64,000 nt of DNA, from positions 2,943,501 through 3,007,500 of the forward strand of contig NC_008576.1 of NCBI RefSeq assembly GCF_000014865.1, given 5' to 3'. Source of the DNA: Magnetococcus marinus MC-1. GTDB lineage: Bacteria; Pseudomonadota; Magnetococcia; Magnetococcales; Magnetococcaceae. The notes under the pieces are model-generated. The model ran no database searches and had not been told where the DNA came from. It saw only the letters and a list, made by a program, of their open reading frames with translations. Position numbers and translations under genes: made by a program. Positions 18,604-28,610 of the stretch are shown piece by piece; positions within the stretch are counted from its first letter, which is position 1; every line of letters begins with the position of its first letter.

Positions 18604-18789
18604 GGATTGCACCTTTATCTTCTTGCCACTTAATCCTCGACAAACTTCCCCATGGGAAAGCCGTGCGCTTAGACCTTCACCAACCCGCATCACCTTGAGC
18701 GATCCTCTGAAAGCCAACCAACCACCCATCAAAACCTGTGCCAAGCCAATGTCACACACTGGATAGGATCGGCCAATACCTTTTTACCA

Positions 18790-18854
18790 CCAACCGATTT
18801 AAGCCACAAAAAAACAGGCGCATGGCCTGTTTTTTTGTGGCTTAAATCGGTTGG
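18790..18854 (-). terminator. Very long perfect hairpin after lptD
   Basis: A perfect 30-bp inverted repeat (18790-18819 and 18825-18854) around a 5-base loop, 12 bases beyond the lptD stop. It contains A7 on one arm and T7 on the other. As a terminator it would end lptD transcription before surA. The stem is far longer than needed for an intrinsic terminator. Confidence 0.8.
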
Positions 18855-18866
18855 CAGAACGGCAAA

Positions 18867-21155
18867 CTATTTAACACCATACCCACCCAACCCACTCAAG
18901 TTAATAATAAAGCCTGCAAAGCCACCACCATGCACTTCGCTAGAGCTGGAGAGCCGAGAACCGGCAAACAGCTCAAAAGACCAACAATCATGGCTGTAGA
19001 CCAAAGCGGTTTTCCAACTTTTGCTGCTGCTGGTCTCCAAAGAGTAGTCTAACTCCTGTTGCCAGGCCCATTCATCATTCAACTTGAGTTTGCTGTTGTA
19101 GGTGATATCCCGTTTGACATCCTGTTCGGTATCATTACGGTTGATCATGTAGCCCACCTCGACCTCACCCATATCGGTCTTATACGTAAAGGCCGTATCC
19201 GACAGTGAGATAATTTTATTGTTGGGGCTATAACGGGTTTCTGCCTCCAATGCCCAACTTGGGTAGAGCGAGAGACTCCCACCCAACACCACATCAGACA
19301 AGGCATGACCACCCTGATACTCTTCATGACCATTGGGGGCGTAGCGCTGGCCCACCGTGACACGGGCGATTTCCCGAATGCTATCTTCCCCCACCGTGTT
19401 ACCCATCAAGCGGCTGGTCACGCCATAACTGACCCAATGACCACCGCTAATACGGTCCACCCCACTGTATTGATTCTCTTCAAACAGATTGGTGGTGGTA
19501 AAGGTCCGATTGGCAATATCGCTACTGCTGCCGGTGATGGTGTCATAAACACGAGAGTCGTAGTTGGGCACCTTATCCTGATTATTGACCGCATTCATGA
19601 CATACTGAACCGTTGGTTCAATGGTGTGGCGCAAATTTTTAAAGGTGGCGTTCTTGGCCGTCACAATATTTTTACTCAGCTCCACATCCAACTTGGCACT
19701 CAGCATGGAGGCTTGTCGGTGCGCGAAGCTCTCTTTGGTATTACTCAAAGCCGGTTCATTACGCATGGCGTACAGTGTTTCGCGCACACCCGCACCCAGG
19801 CTTAAACGACCAATATGCAGGGGTTTGCTATAACGCAGCGTCGGTGCAATATCCAAACGCTGGGTGGCATCCCCCTTCATTTGATAAAAACTGTCAAAAC
19901 GCACACCGCCGGTTAAGAAAATACGGCGGTCCCAAATGGGGAGCTGTTGCGAACCGGTAAAGGCCAGATAGGGGGCCTGCTGCACGGTGTAATAGTCATC
20001 ATCGGTAGCCACGTTTTCATACCAACGCACCCCACCTTCCAACGCCATATGGCCCATTTGCCCTAGCTGGCTGGCTTGCCACAAGCGTTCACCCGTTAGA
20101 TAAGAGCTGATATAGCGGCTTTTGCCATCCATAAGCGCTTGTTCAAAGTCACCCAAAAAATTATCGGAGCGCACAGTCTCAACGTGGGCATCAATTTTCC
20201 AATGGTTTAAACGCTGCTGATGATCAAAATAGGTCAGCGCTCGGTAGCTATCCAGATCCGTATCATGGATGCCTTGATGCTCAAACACACCCTGGTAACC
20301 CTGCCCCAAATAACGATACTGCACCTTGCCCATAACCCCGCGTTCGCTGGTGGGGTGCAGGGTTAGGGTGGCATCCCGTGCGGGGTCAATGTTCCAATAG
20401 TAGGGAATATCCATCTCCATACCATTAGCCCCGCTGTACTGGATACTGGGGGTCAAAAAGCCACTTTGGCGTTCTTTGCGCAACGGTTGACGCAGCCAGG
20501 GCAGATAGGCAATGGGCACCCCCTTAAAACGCAGGGTTACATCTTCAGCGGTGACGGTGTTTTTGGCCCGATCTACCGATATATTATCCGATTCTAAAAA
20601 CCACGGTGGGTTTTCGCAATCACAGTTGGTATAGGTCGCTTTGGTGAGGTTAAGCCGGTTGCGGTCCAACAACTCCACCCGCTCTGCGGTGGCAATCCCA
20701 CCAGGGCCGGGCATGTCAATTTGCCCACGTTCAATGACGCCACTGCCCTGCCCCAAGTTGAGGATGACCGCCTCACCCCGATAGCTCGCCCCATCGTGCA
20801 GTATCTGGATTTTACCATGGGCATTCAAGCTCTGCTCACCCATATGATACATGGCACGCTCGGCCTGGAGATCCAACACCCCTTCTTGCAGAATTTTCAC
20901 CCCACCGGTGGCGGTAATGGTGCCATGTTCCCGATCATGCTCAAGAAAACCCGCCTCGACTTCAATAGGGGTTTCGGCAATCAGGCGTTGCAGATCCGCT
21001 CGATCAATGAGGGTGGTGGCGGCATACAACGGCTGACTGGCCGCCATAGCCAGCACCAACCAAGAAGCGGACAGCACACCACGGCCCAGCAGGTGGACCC
21101 GCTGCTGGGTTAAGGGCGCTAAAGACTCTCTGGATGGGGCACAGCGTTTTGGCAT
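18867..21155 (-). CDS. lptD: LPS-assembly outer-membrane protein LptD
   Basis: 762 residues. LptD is the beta-barrel that, with LptE, inserts LPS in the outer leaflet. The start MPKRCAPSRE precedes a signal peptide ending ASQPLYA. The N-terminal OstA-like jellyroll (about 60-220) includes EHDREHGTITATGGVKILQ and a Cys pair in YTNCDCENPPWF; the following LPWLRQPLRKERQSGFLTPS is a strong LptD landmark. The rest is a long beta-barrel with many alternating strands, and a C-terminal cysteine in YSHDCWSFELF. Two N-domain Cys and one near the C-terminus differ from the E. coli four-Cys layout, so the disulfide pattern may be simpler. Confidence 0.95.
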   Translation of the reverse strand: MPKRCAPSRESLAPLTQQRVHLLGRGVLSASWLVLAMAASQPLYAATTLIDRADLQRLIAETPIEVEAGFLEHDREHGTITATGGVKILQEGVLDLQAERAMYHMGEQSLNAHGKIQILHDGASYRGEAVILNLGQGSGVIERGQIDMPGPGGIATAERVELLDRNRLNLTKATYTNCDCENPPWFLESDNISVDRAKNTVTAEDVTLRFKGVPIAYLPWLRQPLRKERQSGFLTPSIQYSGANGMEMDIPYYWNIDPARDATLTLHPTSERGVMGKVQYRYLGQGYQGVFEHQGIHDTDLDSYRALTYFDHQQRLNHWKIDAHVETVRSDNFLGDFEQALMDGKSRYISSYLTGERLWQASQLGQMGHMALEGGVRWYENVATDDDYYTVQQAPYLAFTGSQQLPIWDRRIFLTGGVRFDSFYQMKGDATQRLDIAPTLRYSKPLHIGRLSLGAGVRETLYAMRNEPALSNTKESFAHRQASMLSAKLDVELSKNIVTAKNATFKNLRHTIEPTVQYVMNAVNNQDKVPNYDSRVYDTITGSSSDIANRTFTTTNLFEENQYSGVDRISGGHWVSYGVTSRLMGNTVGEDSIREIARVTVGQRYAPNGHEEYQGGHALSDVVLGGSLSLYPSWALEAETRYSPNNKIISLSDTAFTYKTDMGEVEVGYMINRNDTEQDVKRDITYNSKLKLNDEWAWQQELDYSLETSSSKSWKTALVYSHDCWSFELFAGSRLSSSSEVHGGGFAGFIINLSGLGGYGVK

Positions 21156-21290
21156 CGCATCTCAATCCAAAAAACAGCCAACTTACGGTGCTTTTTCGAT
21201 CACCGCAGTGGGCTTAACCGAGTAAAACGGCTAAGCAATTCGTACAGAGGCTTAAAACCCGAATCCTAATCTACGGGAAAATTCGGGACA

Positions 21291-22571
21291 TCATAACAAT
21301 TTTTTTACCTCTCCCACCAGATAAAGTGAGCCCGAAACGAGGATTTTTCCTGCATGACCCGCTTTTTTTCGGGCAAGCTGCCAACCTTGTTCGGTCGAAG
21401 GGGCAGTTTCCGCTGTCACCCCCACCGCTCGCCAAGCCTGAGCCAACCCCTCAGCGGCCATGCTTCGCCCACCCACCGGCTCAACCACCACCACCGTTTT
21501 TACCAGCTCCAACCACGGTTCCAGCATGCCTGCTACATCCTTATCGGCCATCAAGGCGAAAAGCATGACATCCACCCGCCCATATTGGCGAAAAAAATCA
21601 GCACACACCTGTGCACCCGCCGGATTGTGCGCCCCATCCAGCCACACCTCCGGTGCATCCCCCACCCGCTCTAACCGCCCTGGCCAGCGCACAGCGGTAA
21701 GACCCGCTGCATAGGCCGAAGAGGGTACCGACCAGCCTTGCGCGACAAGCTGGCGCACCATGGCCACCGCTTGCGCCCCATTGTGGTATTGGTGCGCCCC
21801 CAATAATCCCGGCTCTGGCAGCATCAGTTGCCCCACGCCATCGGAATACCACCAACCGGCCCCCTCGTTATTCTGCCCCCAGCGGTAATCCTGCCCGGCT
21901 ACCTGCACCGGTGCCCCCACCTGCTGGGCCTGCTGCACCAACACAGCCAGCGCCTCATCCTGGGCCGGGGCCAATACCGCAGGCACCCCAGCTTTTAGAA
22001 TGCCCGCCTTCTCCTGGGCAATCTGCGCCATGCTCGTACCAAGATAACTTTGATGATCCAACCCCATGGCAGTAATGGCCGTCAGCACCGGTTGCACCAC
22101 ATTGGTGGCATCCAACCGTCCCCCGAGCCCCGTCTCTAACACCACCACCAAAGATGGGTCGCTTGCCTGCCAATGGGCCATTACCGCAAAGGCGGTCGCG
22201 GTTAAGCGCTCAAAAAATGTAGCCTGTTGGGATTGAGGTAGCGCCAGCACCTGCTGGGCGTAGTACCGTAATAAAGCATCCTCTACCGGTACGCCGTTGT
22301 ATTGGATACGCTCATGAATGGTCACCAGATGCGGCGAAGTATAGGCGGCCACTGAACGACCCGCTTGCCGCAGTATCGCCCCAAAAAAAGCGATCACCGA
22401 ACCCTTGCCATTGGTACCCGCCACATGCACCACCGGCCCCAGCCGCCGCTGAGGGTTGCCCATGGCCTGCAACAGGTCAAGCATACGCGCCAATTTCAGT
22501 TCGATGATACAATCGGCCCGTGACTCACTTTGTGCCAGCAGGGCATCGAGCACCGAGAGGGATGCACTCAA
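21291..22571 (-). CDS. folC: Dihydrofolate/folylpolyglutamate synthase
   Basis: About 426 residues with a Mur-ligase-type fold. FolC adds glutamate to dihydropteroate and to folates. It shows the P-loop VHVAGTNGKGSVIAF, the TSPHLVTIHERI segment, LETGLGGRLDATNVV and the C-terminal WLDGAHNPAGA. I prefer the TTG at 22571, which starts 4 bases after the accD stop and has GGGAG about 10 bases upstream; an ATG at 22613 overlapping accD is the alternative. The accD-folC order is widespread in proteobacteria. Confidence 0.93.
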   Translation of the reverse strand: MSASLSVLDALLAQSESRADCIIELKLARMLDLLQAMGNPQRRLGPVVHVAGTNGKGSVIAFFGAILRQAGRSVAAYTSPHLVTIHERIQYNGVPVEDALLRYYAQQVLALPQSQQATFFERLTATAFAVMAHWQASDPSLVVVLETGLGGRLDATNVVQPVLTAITAMGLDHQSYLGTSMAQIAQEKAGILKAGVPAVLAPAQDEALAVLVQQAQQVGAPVQVAGQDYRWGQNNEGAGWWYSDGVGQLMLPEPGLLGAHQYHNGAQAVAMVRQLVAQGWSVPSSAYAAGLTAVRWPGRLERVGDAPEVWLDGAHNPAGAQVCADFFRQYGRVDVMLFALMADKDVAGMLEPWLELVKTVVVVEPVGGRSMAAEGLAQAWRAVGVTAETAPSTEQGWQLARKKAGHAGKILVSGSLYLVGEVKKLL

Positions 22572-22575
22572 GCAA

Positions 22576-23520
22576 TTAAGCTCCCGCCGTCTCTTCAGCG
22601 TTTTCGTCACCATCGCTTTCAGGAATGATATCCACCCGACTTACCACAGGCTCCTGCCACGAGGTCATGCGGGCCAACAGATCTGAGAGCGTATCGCGCA
22701 TTTTATCGCGGCTGACAATCATATCTAGAAAACCGTGCTCCAACAGATATTCACTGCGCTGAAAACCGGGGGGCAGTTTTTCCCGCACCGTCTGCTCAAT
22801 CACACGGGGGCCAGCAAAACAGATCAAAGCGTTGGGCTCACCAATATGAATATCCCCCAGCATGGCAAACGAGGCCGTTACCCCGCCGCTGGTGGGGTCG
22901 GTCAGCACCACGATAAAGGGCAACCCCTTCTCTTCTAACTTGGTCAGCGCCGCTGAGGTTTTAGCCATCTGCATGAGAGAGAAAATCCCCTCCTGCATAC
23001 GCGCCCCACCCGAAGCCGCAAACAGTACATAACCGCAGTTGGCCTGGGCTGCTGCCAGCGCACCATGGGCTACCTTCGCCCCCACCACCGAGCCCATCGA
23101 GCCACCTAAAAAATGAAAATCAAAGGCGGCCACCACCGCAGGCACCCCTTTAATGGTGCCCTTAAAGAGCCTTAGCGCATCGTTTTGGCCGGTCTTCTTT
23201 TGGGCATCCTTAATGCGGTCCCGATACTTTTTGGTATCCTTAAATTTAAGAGGGTCCGCAGGCTGAATATGGGTCAGCAGCTCTTCACGACCCTCTTCAT
23301 CCATGGTGATATCAATGCGCCGCTGCCCCGAGGTACGAAAATGGTTGTCGCAGTGGGGACAGACATCCAAACTCCGCTCCAGCTCTTTTTGAAACAGCGC
23401 CTGCCCACAGTTGGGGCACTTGATCCAGAGACCTTCCGGGGTCTGTGCCCGGCGGCTTTCGCTCTTAATCTTGGGCAGAAGACGGGTCAACCAGCTTTTG
23501 GCTTGGGAATCTTCGGTCAT
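22576..23520 (-). CDS. accD: Acetyl-CoA carboxylase carboxyltransferase beta subunit
   Basis: A 314-residue AccD. With AccA it moves the carboxyl group from biotin to acetyl-CoA to give malonyl-CoA for fatty acid synthesis. The N-terminal four-cysteine zinc ribbon (CPNCGQ and CPHC, about residues 35-57) and the crotonase-like core with GGSMGSVVGAKV, SGGARMQEG and DPTSGGVTASFA are intact. A short acidic tail ends the protein. It sits between trpF and folC with short gaps, so it is probably part of one transcript. Confidence 0.97.
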   Translation of the reverse strand: MTEDSQAKSWLTRLLPKIKSESRRAQTPEGLWIKCPNCGQALFQKELERSLDVCPHCDNHFRTSGQRRIDITMDEEGREELLTHIQPADPLKFKDTKKYRDRIKDAQKKTGQNDALRLFKGTIKGVPAVVAAFDFHFLGGSMGSVVGAKVAHGALAAAQANCGYVLFAASGGARMQEGIFSLMQMAKTSAALTKLEEKGLPFIVVLTDPTSGGVTASFAMLGDIHIGEPNALICFAGPRVIEQTVREKLPPGFQRSEYLLEHGFLDMIVSRDKMRDTLSDLLARMTSWQEPVVSRVDIIPESDGDENAEETAGA

Positions 23521-23565
23521 CGTTCCACCTATGCAAAGTTACCCCCCGGCAAAAACCGGGATCGC

Positions 23566-24198
23566 TTATAGTCCGGCACCATCCTGAGCACGGCGAACCG
23601 CTGCCACAAAACGGTGCATCTTATTATGATCTTTCTTACCAGGGGCTGACTCCACACCGCTGGAGACATCCACCCCATAGGGCTGCACCTGCCGCACCGC
23701 AGCCTCCACATTGTCCGGATCAAGTCCACCGGCCAAAATCCATGGCTTGGGCAATTCGGCCTGCCCCAACAACTGCCAATCAAAACAGGCTCCCGTACCA
23801 CCATAGCTGCCCTTGATCTTGGCATCCAACAACAGCGCCCCCACCGGCCAACGCGCTAAATCGTGCAGGTCCGCCGCCTCCGCCACCCGGATAGCACGAA
23901 TAGCCCGCGCCCCCCAAGCCCGACACTGCGCCGGCGACTCATCCCCGTGCAGTTGAATACGATCCAAGCTACACAGCGCGGTGGTAGAAGCGATCCACTG
24001 GGCTGTGGCATTGACAAACAACCCCACCACCGTCATAAACGGCGGCAGATCACCCCGCCACTGCGCCACCTGTTGCGGCGTAACCGCTCTAGGTGAACCG
24101 GGATAAAAGACCAAGCCCATGGCATCGGCCCCAGCATCATGGGCCGCCCAAGCATCCGCGAGGGAGGTAATGCCGCATATTTTAATCTTTACCGCCAC
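23566..24198 (-). CDS. trpF: Phosphoribosylanthranilate isomerase
   Basis: A 210-residue TIM-barrel enzyme of tryptophan synthesis. The start KIKICGITSLADA carries the catalytic Cys-Gly-Ile motif; AMGLVFYPGSPRAVTPQQ, VGLFVNA, IQLHGDESP and the phosphate-binding ends LAGGLDPDNV and DVSSGVESAPGKKDH follow. It begins 2 bases after trpC and precedes accD. In many alphaproteobacteria trpB and trpA lie between trpF and accD; here they are absent. Confidence 0.96.
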   Translation of the reverse strand: MAVKIKICGITSLADAWAAHDAGADAMGLVFYPGSPRAVTPQQVAQWRGDLPPFMTVVGLFVNATAQWIASTTALCSLDRIQLHGDESPAQCRAWGARAIRAIRVAEAADLHDLARWPVGALLLDAKIKGSYGGTGACFDWQLLGQAELPKPWILAGGLDPDNVEAAVRQVQPYGVDVSSGVESAPGKKDHNKMHRFVAAVRRAQDGAGL

Positions 24199-24200
24199 CC

Positions 24201-25028
24201 TCAGACCACCTCTCGCCCCAGCAACTGCGCCAGCGCACCACCCGGCTCCCCACCACGCATCAACGATTCACCAATCAAAAAGCTAAAGATGCCGGCCTCG
24301 TTCAAACGAGCCAGATCCTCCGGCGTGTTCAAGCCGCTCTCGGAGATCGCCAAACGCCCCTTTTCCATCCGTGCCGCCAAGCGAAAACTGGTCTCAATGT
24401 CGGTCACAAAGGTTTTGAGATTGCGGTTATTAACCCCCATCAACGGGGTTTTTAGTTCGTGGGCCTGTTCCAGCTCACGCTCATCATGCACCTCAACCAG
24501 CACATCCATACCCAGCTCCCGCGCGGCGGCCTCTAGCTCTTGGGCCTGAGGGGTCTCCAGCACCGCCATGATAAGCAAAATGGCATCGGCCCCCAAACTG
24601 CGCGCCTCCACCACCTGATAGCTATGGTAAAGAAAATCTTTGCGCAATACGGGACAAGCGACCGCAGCCCGAATCGCCTGCAAAAACGCATCATGCCCCA
24701 TAAAAAAGGTCTCATCGGTCAGGCAACTAATGCAGGCCGCCCCATTGGCCCGATAGGACTCCGCGATCTGCGCCGGTTGCCAAGCGAGATGCTCCGGATA
24801 GATGCGCCCCTTGGAAGGAGAGCCCCGTTTAACCTCTGCAATCACCCCATTTTGCCCCTGCTGGGCACGACTCAATAAAGCGTGAGCAAAGCCTTGGGTC
24901 GGCGGCGCATACTTGACCCGTTGGAGCAGAGCGGCCTCCGAAACCTGCCCTCGGCGGATGGCTACCTCTTGGGCTTTTTGCTGCATAATTTTCTGTAAAA
25001 TATCCACCGACCCCCCAACCCTTTGCAC
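24201..25028 (-). CDS. trpC: Indole-3-glycerol phosphate synthase
   Basis: Up to 275 residues. It closes the indole ring in tryptophan synthesis. Landmarks are the catalytic lysine region VIAEVKRGSPSKGRI (about residue 63), CLTDETFFMG, PVLRKDFLYHSYQVVEAR, GVNNRNLKTF and SESGL. The frame opens with a GTG at 25028; a second GTG at 25007, preceded by a G-rich stretch, gives VDILQKIM, which is closer to the usual TrpC start, so the first 7 residues are uncertain. It is the first gene of trpC-trpF-accD-folC. Confidence 0.95.
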   Translation of the reverse strand: MQRVGGSVDILQKIMQQKAQEVAIRRGQVSEAALLQRVKYAPPTQGFAHALLSRAQQGQNGVIAEVKRGSPSKGRIYPEHLAWQPAQIAESYRANGAACISCLTDETFFMGHDAFLQAIRAAVACPVLRKDFLYHSYQVVEARSLGADAILLIMAVLETPQAQELEAAARELGMDVLVEVHDERELEQAHELKTPLMGVNNRNLKTFVTDIETSFRLAARMEKGRLAISESGLNTPEDLARLNEAGIFSFLIGESLMRGGEPGGALAQLLGREVV

Positions 25029-25165
25029 AAGATGCCCAAAAAGTACGACGCTTCAGCCTCTTTTTATGGCGCCCGGTGCACCATCATACGAAAAACCATA
25101 GCATAAGGCAAAACGCAACCCCCCTGTTTGGGAAGATTTCGTCACTTTTTCCAATGTACACGCTA

Positions 25166-26380
25166 TTATTCTACGGTAACATAGGCAAAACGACGCTTGC
25201 CAACCTGGATCAGACTACGGCTGCCACGGGCCAGTTCATAGCGTCCATCACTCACCTTTTCCCGCTCCACCGATACCGCATTTTGGCTGATCATGCGCAT
25301 GCCCTCGCCATTGGATTTAACCAAACCCGCTTGGCAAAGCAGGGCTGCCAATCCTAGGTTTGCCCCTTCGGCCTTAACCGTCAGCTCGGGCACATCGTCG
25401 GGCAGGTCGCCCTTTTTAAACATGCCCTCAAACTCTGCCCGAGCGGCAACCGCAGCCTCTGCCCCATGAAAACGCTCCACCAGCTCGGCCGCCAACGCTT
25501 TTTTGGCCTCCATCGGGTGGTAACGACCCGCCTCTACCTCACCGCGCAGGTGAGTGATCTGGGCCATTTCCTGATCCGACAGCAGCTCATAATAACGCCA
25601 CATAAGATCGTCGGAAATCGACATGCATTTACCAAAAATCTCCCGCGCAGGCTCTTTAACCCCAATATAATTATTAAGGGATTTGGACATTTTGTTGACC
25701 CCATCCAGCCCCTCTAAAATGGGCAGGGTGATGACACACTGGGGCTCCTGTCCGGCATCCTTTTGCAGCTCACGCCCCACCAGCAGGTTGAAGAGCTGGT
25801 CAGTCCCCCCCAACTCTACATCGGCTTCTAGCGCGACCGAATCATACCCCTGCACCAGCGGGTAGAGAAATTCATGGATGGCAATCGGCCGTCCTTCTTT
25901 ATAGCGTTTGGAAAAGTCATCCCGCTCCAGCATGCGTGCCACGGTAAATTGCGCCGCCAATTTGATCATATCCGACGCACGCAGTTGCCCCATCCAGCTA
26001 CTGTTAAATACCACCTCGGTACGCTGGGCATCCAGCAGTTTGAACACCTGCTCTTTGTAGGTCTCGGCATTGCTTGCGACATCCGCTGGGGTAAGGGATT
26101 TGCGGGTCTCGCTTTTACCGGTAGGATCCCCAATTTGGGCGGTAAAATCGCCGATCAAAAAGAGCACTTGATGGCCCAACTCCTGAAACTGGCGCAGCTT
26201 GTGCAGTAGCACCGTATGACCCAGATGCAGATCTGGGGCGGTGGGATCAAAACCGGCTTTGATGCGTAGTGGCACCCCACTCGCCAAAGAGCGGGTCAAT
26301 TTTTGCTCCAGCTGCTCAGCGGAAACCAGATCCACGATACCGCGCTGAATGATCGCCATCTGCTCTTTGACCGGTTTCAT
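25166..26380 (-). CDS. tyrS: Tyrosyl-tRNA synthetase
   Basis: A 404-residue class I synthetase. The ATP-binding HIGH-type motif appears as [10 protein letters not shown] and the KMSKS motif as [10 protein letters not shown]; the C-terminal S4-like RNA-binding segment is [14 protein letters not shown]. The start [15 protein letters not shown] with Phe-Asp-Pro-Thr is the TyrZ-like subtype. It is divergent from anmK, an arrangement seen in several proteobacteria. Confidence 0.96.
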   Translation of the reverse strand: MKPVKEQMAIIQRGIVDLVSAEQLEQKLTRSLASGVPLRIKAGFDPTAPDLHLGHTVLLHKLRQFQELGHQVLFLIGDFTAQIGDPTGKSETRKSLTPADVASNAETYKEQVFKLLDAQRTEVVFNSSWMGQLRASDMIKLAAQFTVARMLERDDFSKRYKEGRPIAIHEFLYPLVQGYDSVALEADVELGGTDQLFNLLVGRELQKDAGQEPQCVITLPILEGLDGVNKMSKSLNNYIGVKEPAREIFGKCMSISDDLMWRYYELLSDQEMAQITHLRGEVEAGRYHPMEAKKALAAELVERFHGAEAAVAARAEFEGMFKKGDLPDDVPELTVKAEGANLGLAALLCQAGLVKSNGEGMRMISQNAVSVEREKVSDGRYELARGSRSLIQVGKRRFAYVTVE

Positions 26381-26446
26381 ACCACCACTCCCTATCGTTT
26401 ATTCGGAAAGAGTCGCGCATTTTAGCGCATTCAGGAGCATAAAACC

Positions 26447-27625
26447 ATGGCCGAATCCCACCCCCTCAATACGCCGCTTTGTGTGATCGGCCTGATCTCT
26501 GGCACCTCGGTGGATGCCATGGATGCGGTGGTGGCCCACACCGACGGTATCTCCCCTTGCCAGCCCTTGGCTTTTTTAGAGTATCCCTTCGCCGCCCCGT
26601 TGCGTGAGCAGGTCTTGGCCCTACAAAAACCCGGCACCGAAGATATTGAGTTATTAGGCGAGATTGATCGACAACTGGGCGAACAGTTTGCCCAAGCCGC
26701 CCTAGCGGTCTGCGCTAAGGCCAACCTGTCCATTACGCAGGTGGATCTCATTGGCAGCCATGGTCAGACCATCCGTCATCGGCCACCCCGTTTTACCCTG
26801 CAAATAGGGGCTCCAGCGGTGATCGCCCAGCACACCGGCGTCACCACCGTGGCCGATTTTCGCGCCGCCGATATTGCCCATGACGGGCAAGGGGCACCCT
26901 TAGCGCCCCTCTATCACCATGCCCTTTACGGGGCGCATGGTGGACTGCAAGCGGTGGTCAATCTTGGGGGCATTGCCAATATCACCTTGCTGGAAAGTAA
27001 CGGTGCGGGCCCCATCATTGCCGGTGATTGTGGACCGGCCAACGCTTTAATGGACCATCTTGCTCGACACCTTAGCCAAGGAGAGATCGGCTTTGATGCC
27101 GAGGGTCGACGGGCGGCCCGAGGTCAGGTTAACCCCCAAGCTCTGGCTTGGCTGTTAAACCACCCCTATTTGACGGCCCCCTACCCCAAATCCACCGGTA
27201 AAGAGGCATTTGGTCCTGCCTACCTACAGCAGTGGCTGGATCATTTTCCCCACATGGCCAGTGACGATGGCTTTGCCACCCTGGCGGCCTTCACGGTGCA
27301 AAGCGTCTGGCGGGGCTGCCAACAGGCACACCCCCAAGGCACCTCCCCCACCCGTGTCATTCTGTGTGGCGGGGGGGCCTCTAATCCAACCCTCAAACAG
27401 CTCTTTAAAGAAGCATTTAGCTCAAGTGTGGTCATCAGCAGTGATGAGGCTGGCATCAACCCTGCCCAAGTCGAGGCCGAGGCCTTTGCTTGGCTGGCCG
27501 TGCGCGCCCTGCGTAATCTGCCCGGCTCAGCCCCACAGATCACCCGCGCCCGCCGCACAGCCGTGCTGGGGGGCATCTATCCCGGTGCCAACTGGGGCCG
27601 CCTGCTTAAACAGATTGGGGCTTAA
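26447..27625 (+). CDS. anmK: Anhydro-N-acetylmuramic acid kinase
   Basis: A 392-residue sugar kinase of the ASKHA fold. It hydrolyses and phosphorylates 1,6-anhydroMurNAc from cell-wall recycling to MurNAc-6-phosphate. The N-terminal phosphate loop GLISGTSVDAMDAVV, IGSHGQTIRH, GDCGPANALMD, and the adenosine-binding CGGGASNP are present. A ribosome-binding AGGAG lies about 12 bases before the ATG. Divergent from tyrS. Confidence 0.95.
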   Translation: MAESHPLNTPLCVIGLISGTSVDAMDAVVAHTDGISPCQPLAFLEYPFAAPLREQVLALQKPGTEDIELLGEIDRQLGEQFAQAALAVCAKANLSITQVDLIGSHGQTIRHRPPRFTLQIGAPAVIAQHTGVTTVADFRAADIAHDGQGAPLAPLYHHALYGAHGGLQAVVNLGGIANITLLESNGAGPIIAGDCGPANALMDHLARHLSQGEIGFDAEGRRAARGQVNPQALAWLLNHPYLTAPYPKSTGKEAFGPAYLQQWLDHFPHMASDDGFATLAAFTVQSVWRGCQQAHPQGTSPTRVILCGGGASNPTLKQLFKEAFSSSVVISSDEAGINPAQVEAEAFAWLAVRALRNLPGSAPQITRARRTAVLGGIYPGANWGRLLKQIGA

Positions 27626-27668
27626 CCCCCCGCGCCTTAGGGGATCATGTGCAACCAGAGCCCCAACC

Positions 27669-28049
27669 CTAGTGCAGAGTGGCCGGTCCAAACAGGGCAA
27701 AGGGTGGAATGGTGGCCTCAAAATAGGTTCCATCGTCGGCCACCATCTGGTAGCTGCCCCGCATGCTACCCATAGGCGTCGTTAGGGGGGTACCGCTGGT
27801 ATATTGAAAACTCTCCCCGGGATTTAAATGGGGCTGTTCCCCCACCACACCCTCACCCCGCACCTCTTGCTCACCCCCGTTGGCATCACTAATAATCCAG
27901 TGACGCGAGAGCAGTTTGGCCCCCATACTGCCACGATTAAGGAGGGTCACGGTGTAAGCAAACACATATTGATTATGTGCAGGCAAGGATTGATCCGGCA
28001 GATAGGTCGCGTTTACCTGGACATCCACTTGGTATTTTTCGTTAGCCAT
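27669..28049 (-). CDS. apaG: ApaG protein (Co2+/Mg2+ efflux-associated, Fn3-like fold)
   Basis: A 126-residue ApaG domain protein. Typical sequences are QYVFAYTVTLLNRGSMGAKLLSRHWIISDANG, here split around residue 40-60, and the loop GVVGEQPHLNPGESFQYTSG, and the closing MRGSYQM. ApaG has a fibronectin-III-like fold; its molecular role is not settled. In enterobacteria apaG follows rsmA; here it is separate, convergent with anmK and divergent from msrB. Confidence 0.94.
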   Translation of the reverse strand: MANEKYQVDVQVNATYLPDQSLPAHNQYVFAYTVTLLNRGSMGAKLLSRHWIISDANGGEQEVRGEGVVGEQPHLNPGESFQYTSGTPLTTPMGSMRGSYQMVADDGTYFEATIPPFALFGPATLH

Positions 28050-28195
28050 TCTCTTCGCCCTATCAAAAAACCTATAAAAGAAACGGGAACTCTTGGCCCG
28101 TTGAATTATCCACTACAGGGATACATCAAGCCATGGCACAAAGCCCCGTGCCTAGGGCATACCCCTCGCCAACCCGACGATAGAAAGTTCAAACC

Positions 28196-28600
28196 ATGAG
28201 CAACGACACCAAAAAAACCGATGCCCAGTGGAAAGAAATTCTTACCCCAGAGGTCTATCATGTTTGCCGCCAAAAAGGAACCGAACGCCCCTTTAGCGGC
28301 CAATATACCCATAATAAAGAGCCCGGCCTCTACTGCTGTGCGTGCTGTGGGCAGCCCCTGTTTAATGCCGACGCTAAATATGATTCCGGCAGCGGTTGGC
28401 CCAGCTATTTTCAAGCGATCAGTGAACATGCCATTCGCGCCGAGACCGACTTAAGCCACGGCATGCGCCGGGTAGAGGTGCTCTGTAGCAGCTGCGATGC
28501 CCACCTGGGCCATCTGTTTGACGATGGCCCGCAGCCCACTGGCCTACGCTATTGCATCAACTCCCTAGCGTTGCAGTTAAACCCCAAACCCACAGCCTAA
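28196..28600 (+). CDS. msrB: Peptide methionine-(R)-S-oxide reductase
   Basis: A 134-residue MsrB that repairs the R form of methionine sulfoxide. Two CxxC zinc sites are visible ([10 protein letters not shown] and [10 protein letters not shown]), the substrate pocket is SGSGWPSYF, and the catalytic Cys lies in RYCINSLAL near the C-terminus. No signal peptide, so cytoplasmic. It ends at a hairpin terminator. Confidence 0.96.
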   Translation: MSNDTKKTDAQWKEILTPEVYHVCRQKGTERPFSGQYTHNKEPGLYCCACCGQPLFNADAKYDSGSGWPSYFQAISEHAIRAETDLSHGMRRVEVLCSSCDAHLGHLFDDGPQPTGLRYCINSLALQLNPKPTA

Positions 28601-28610
28601 GCCAAGCGCA

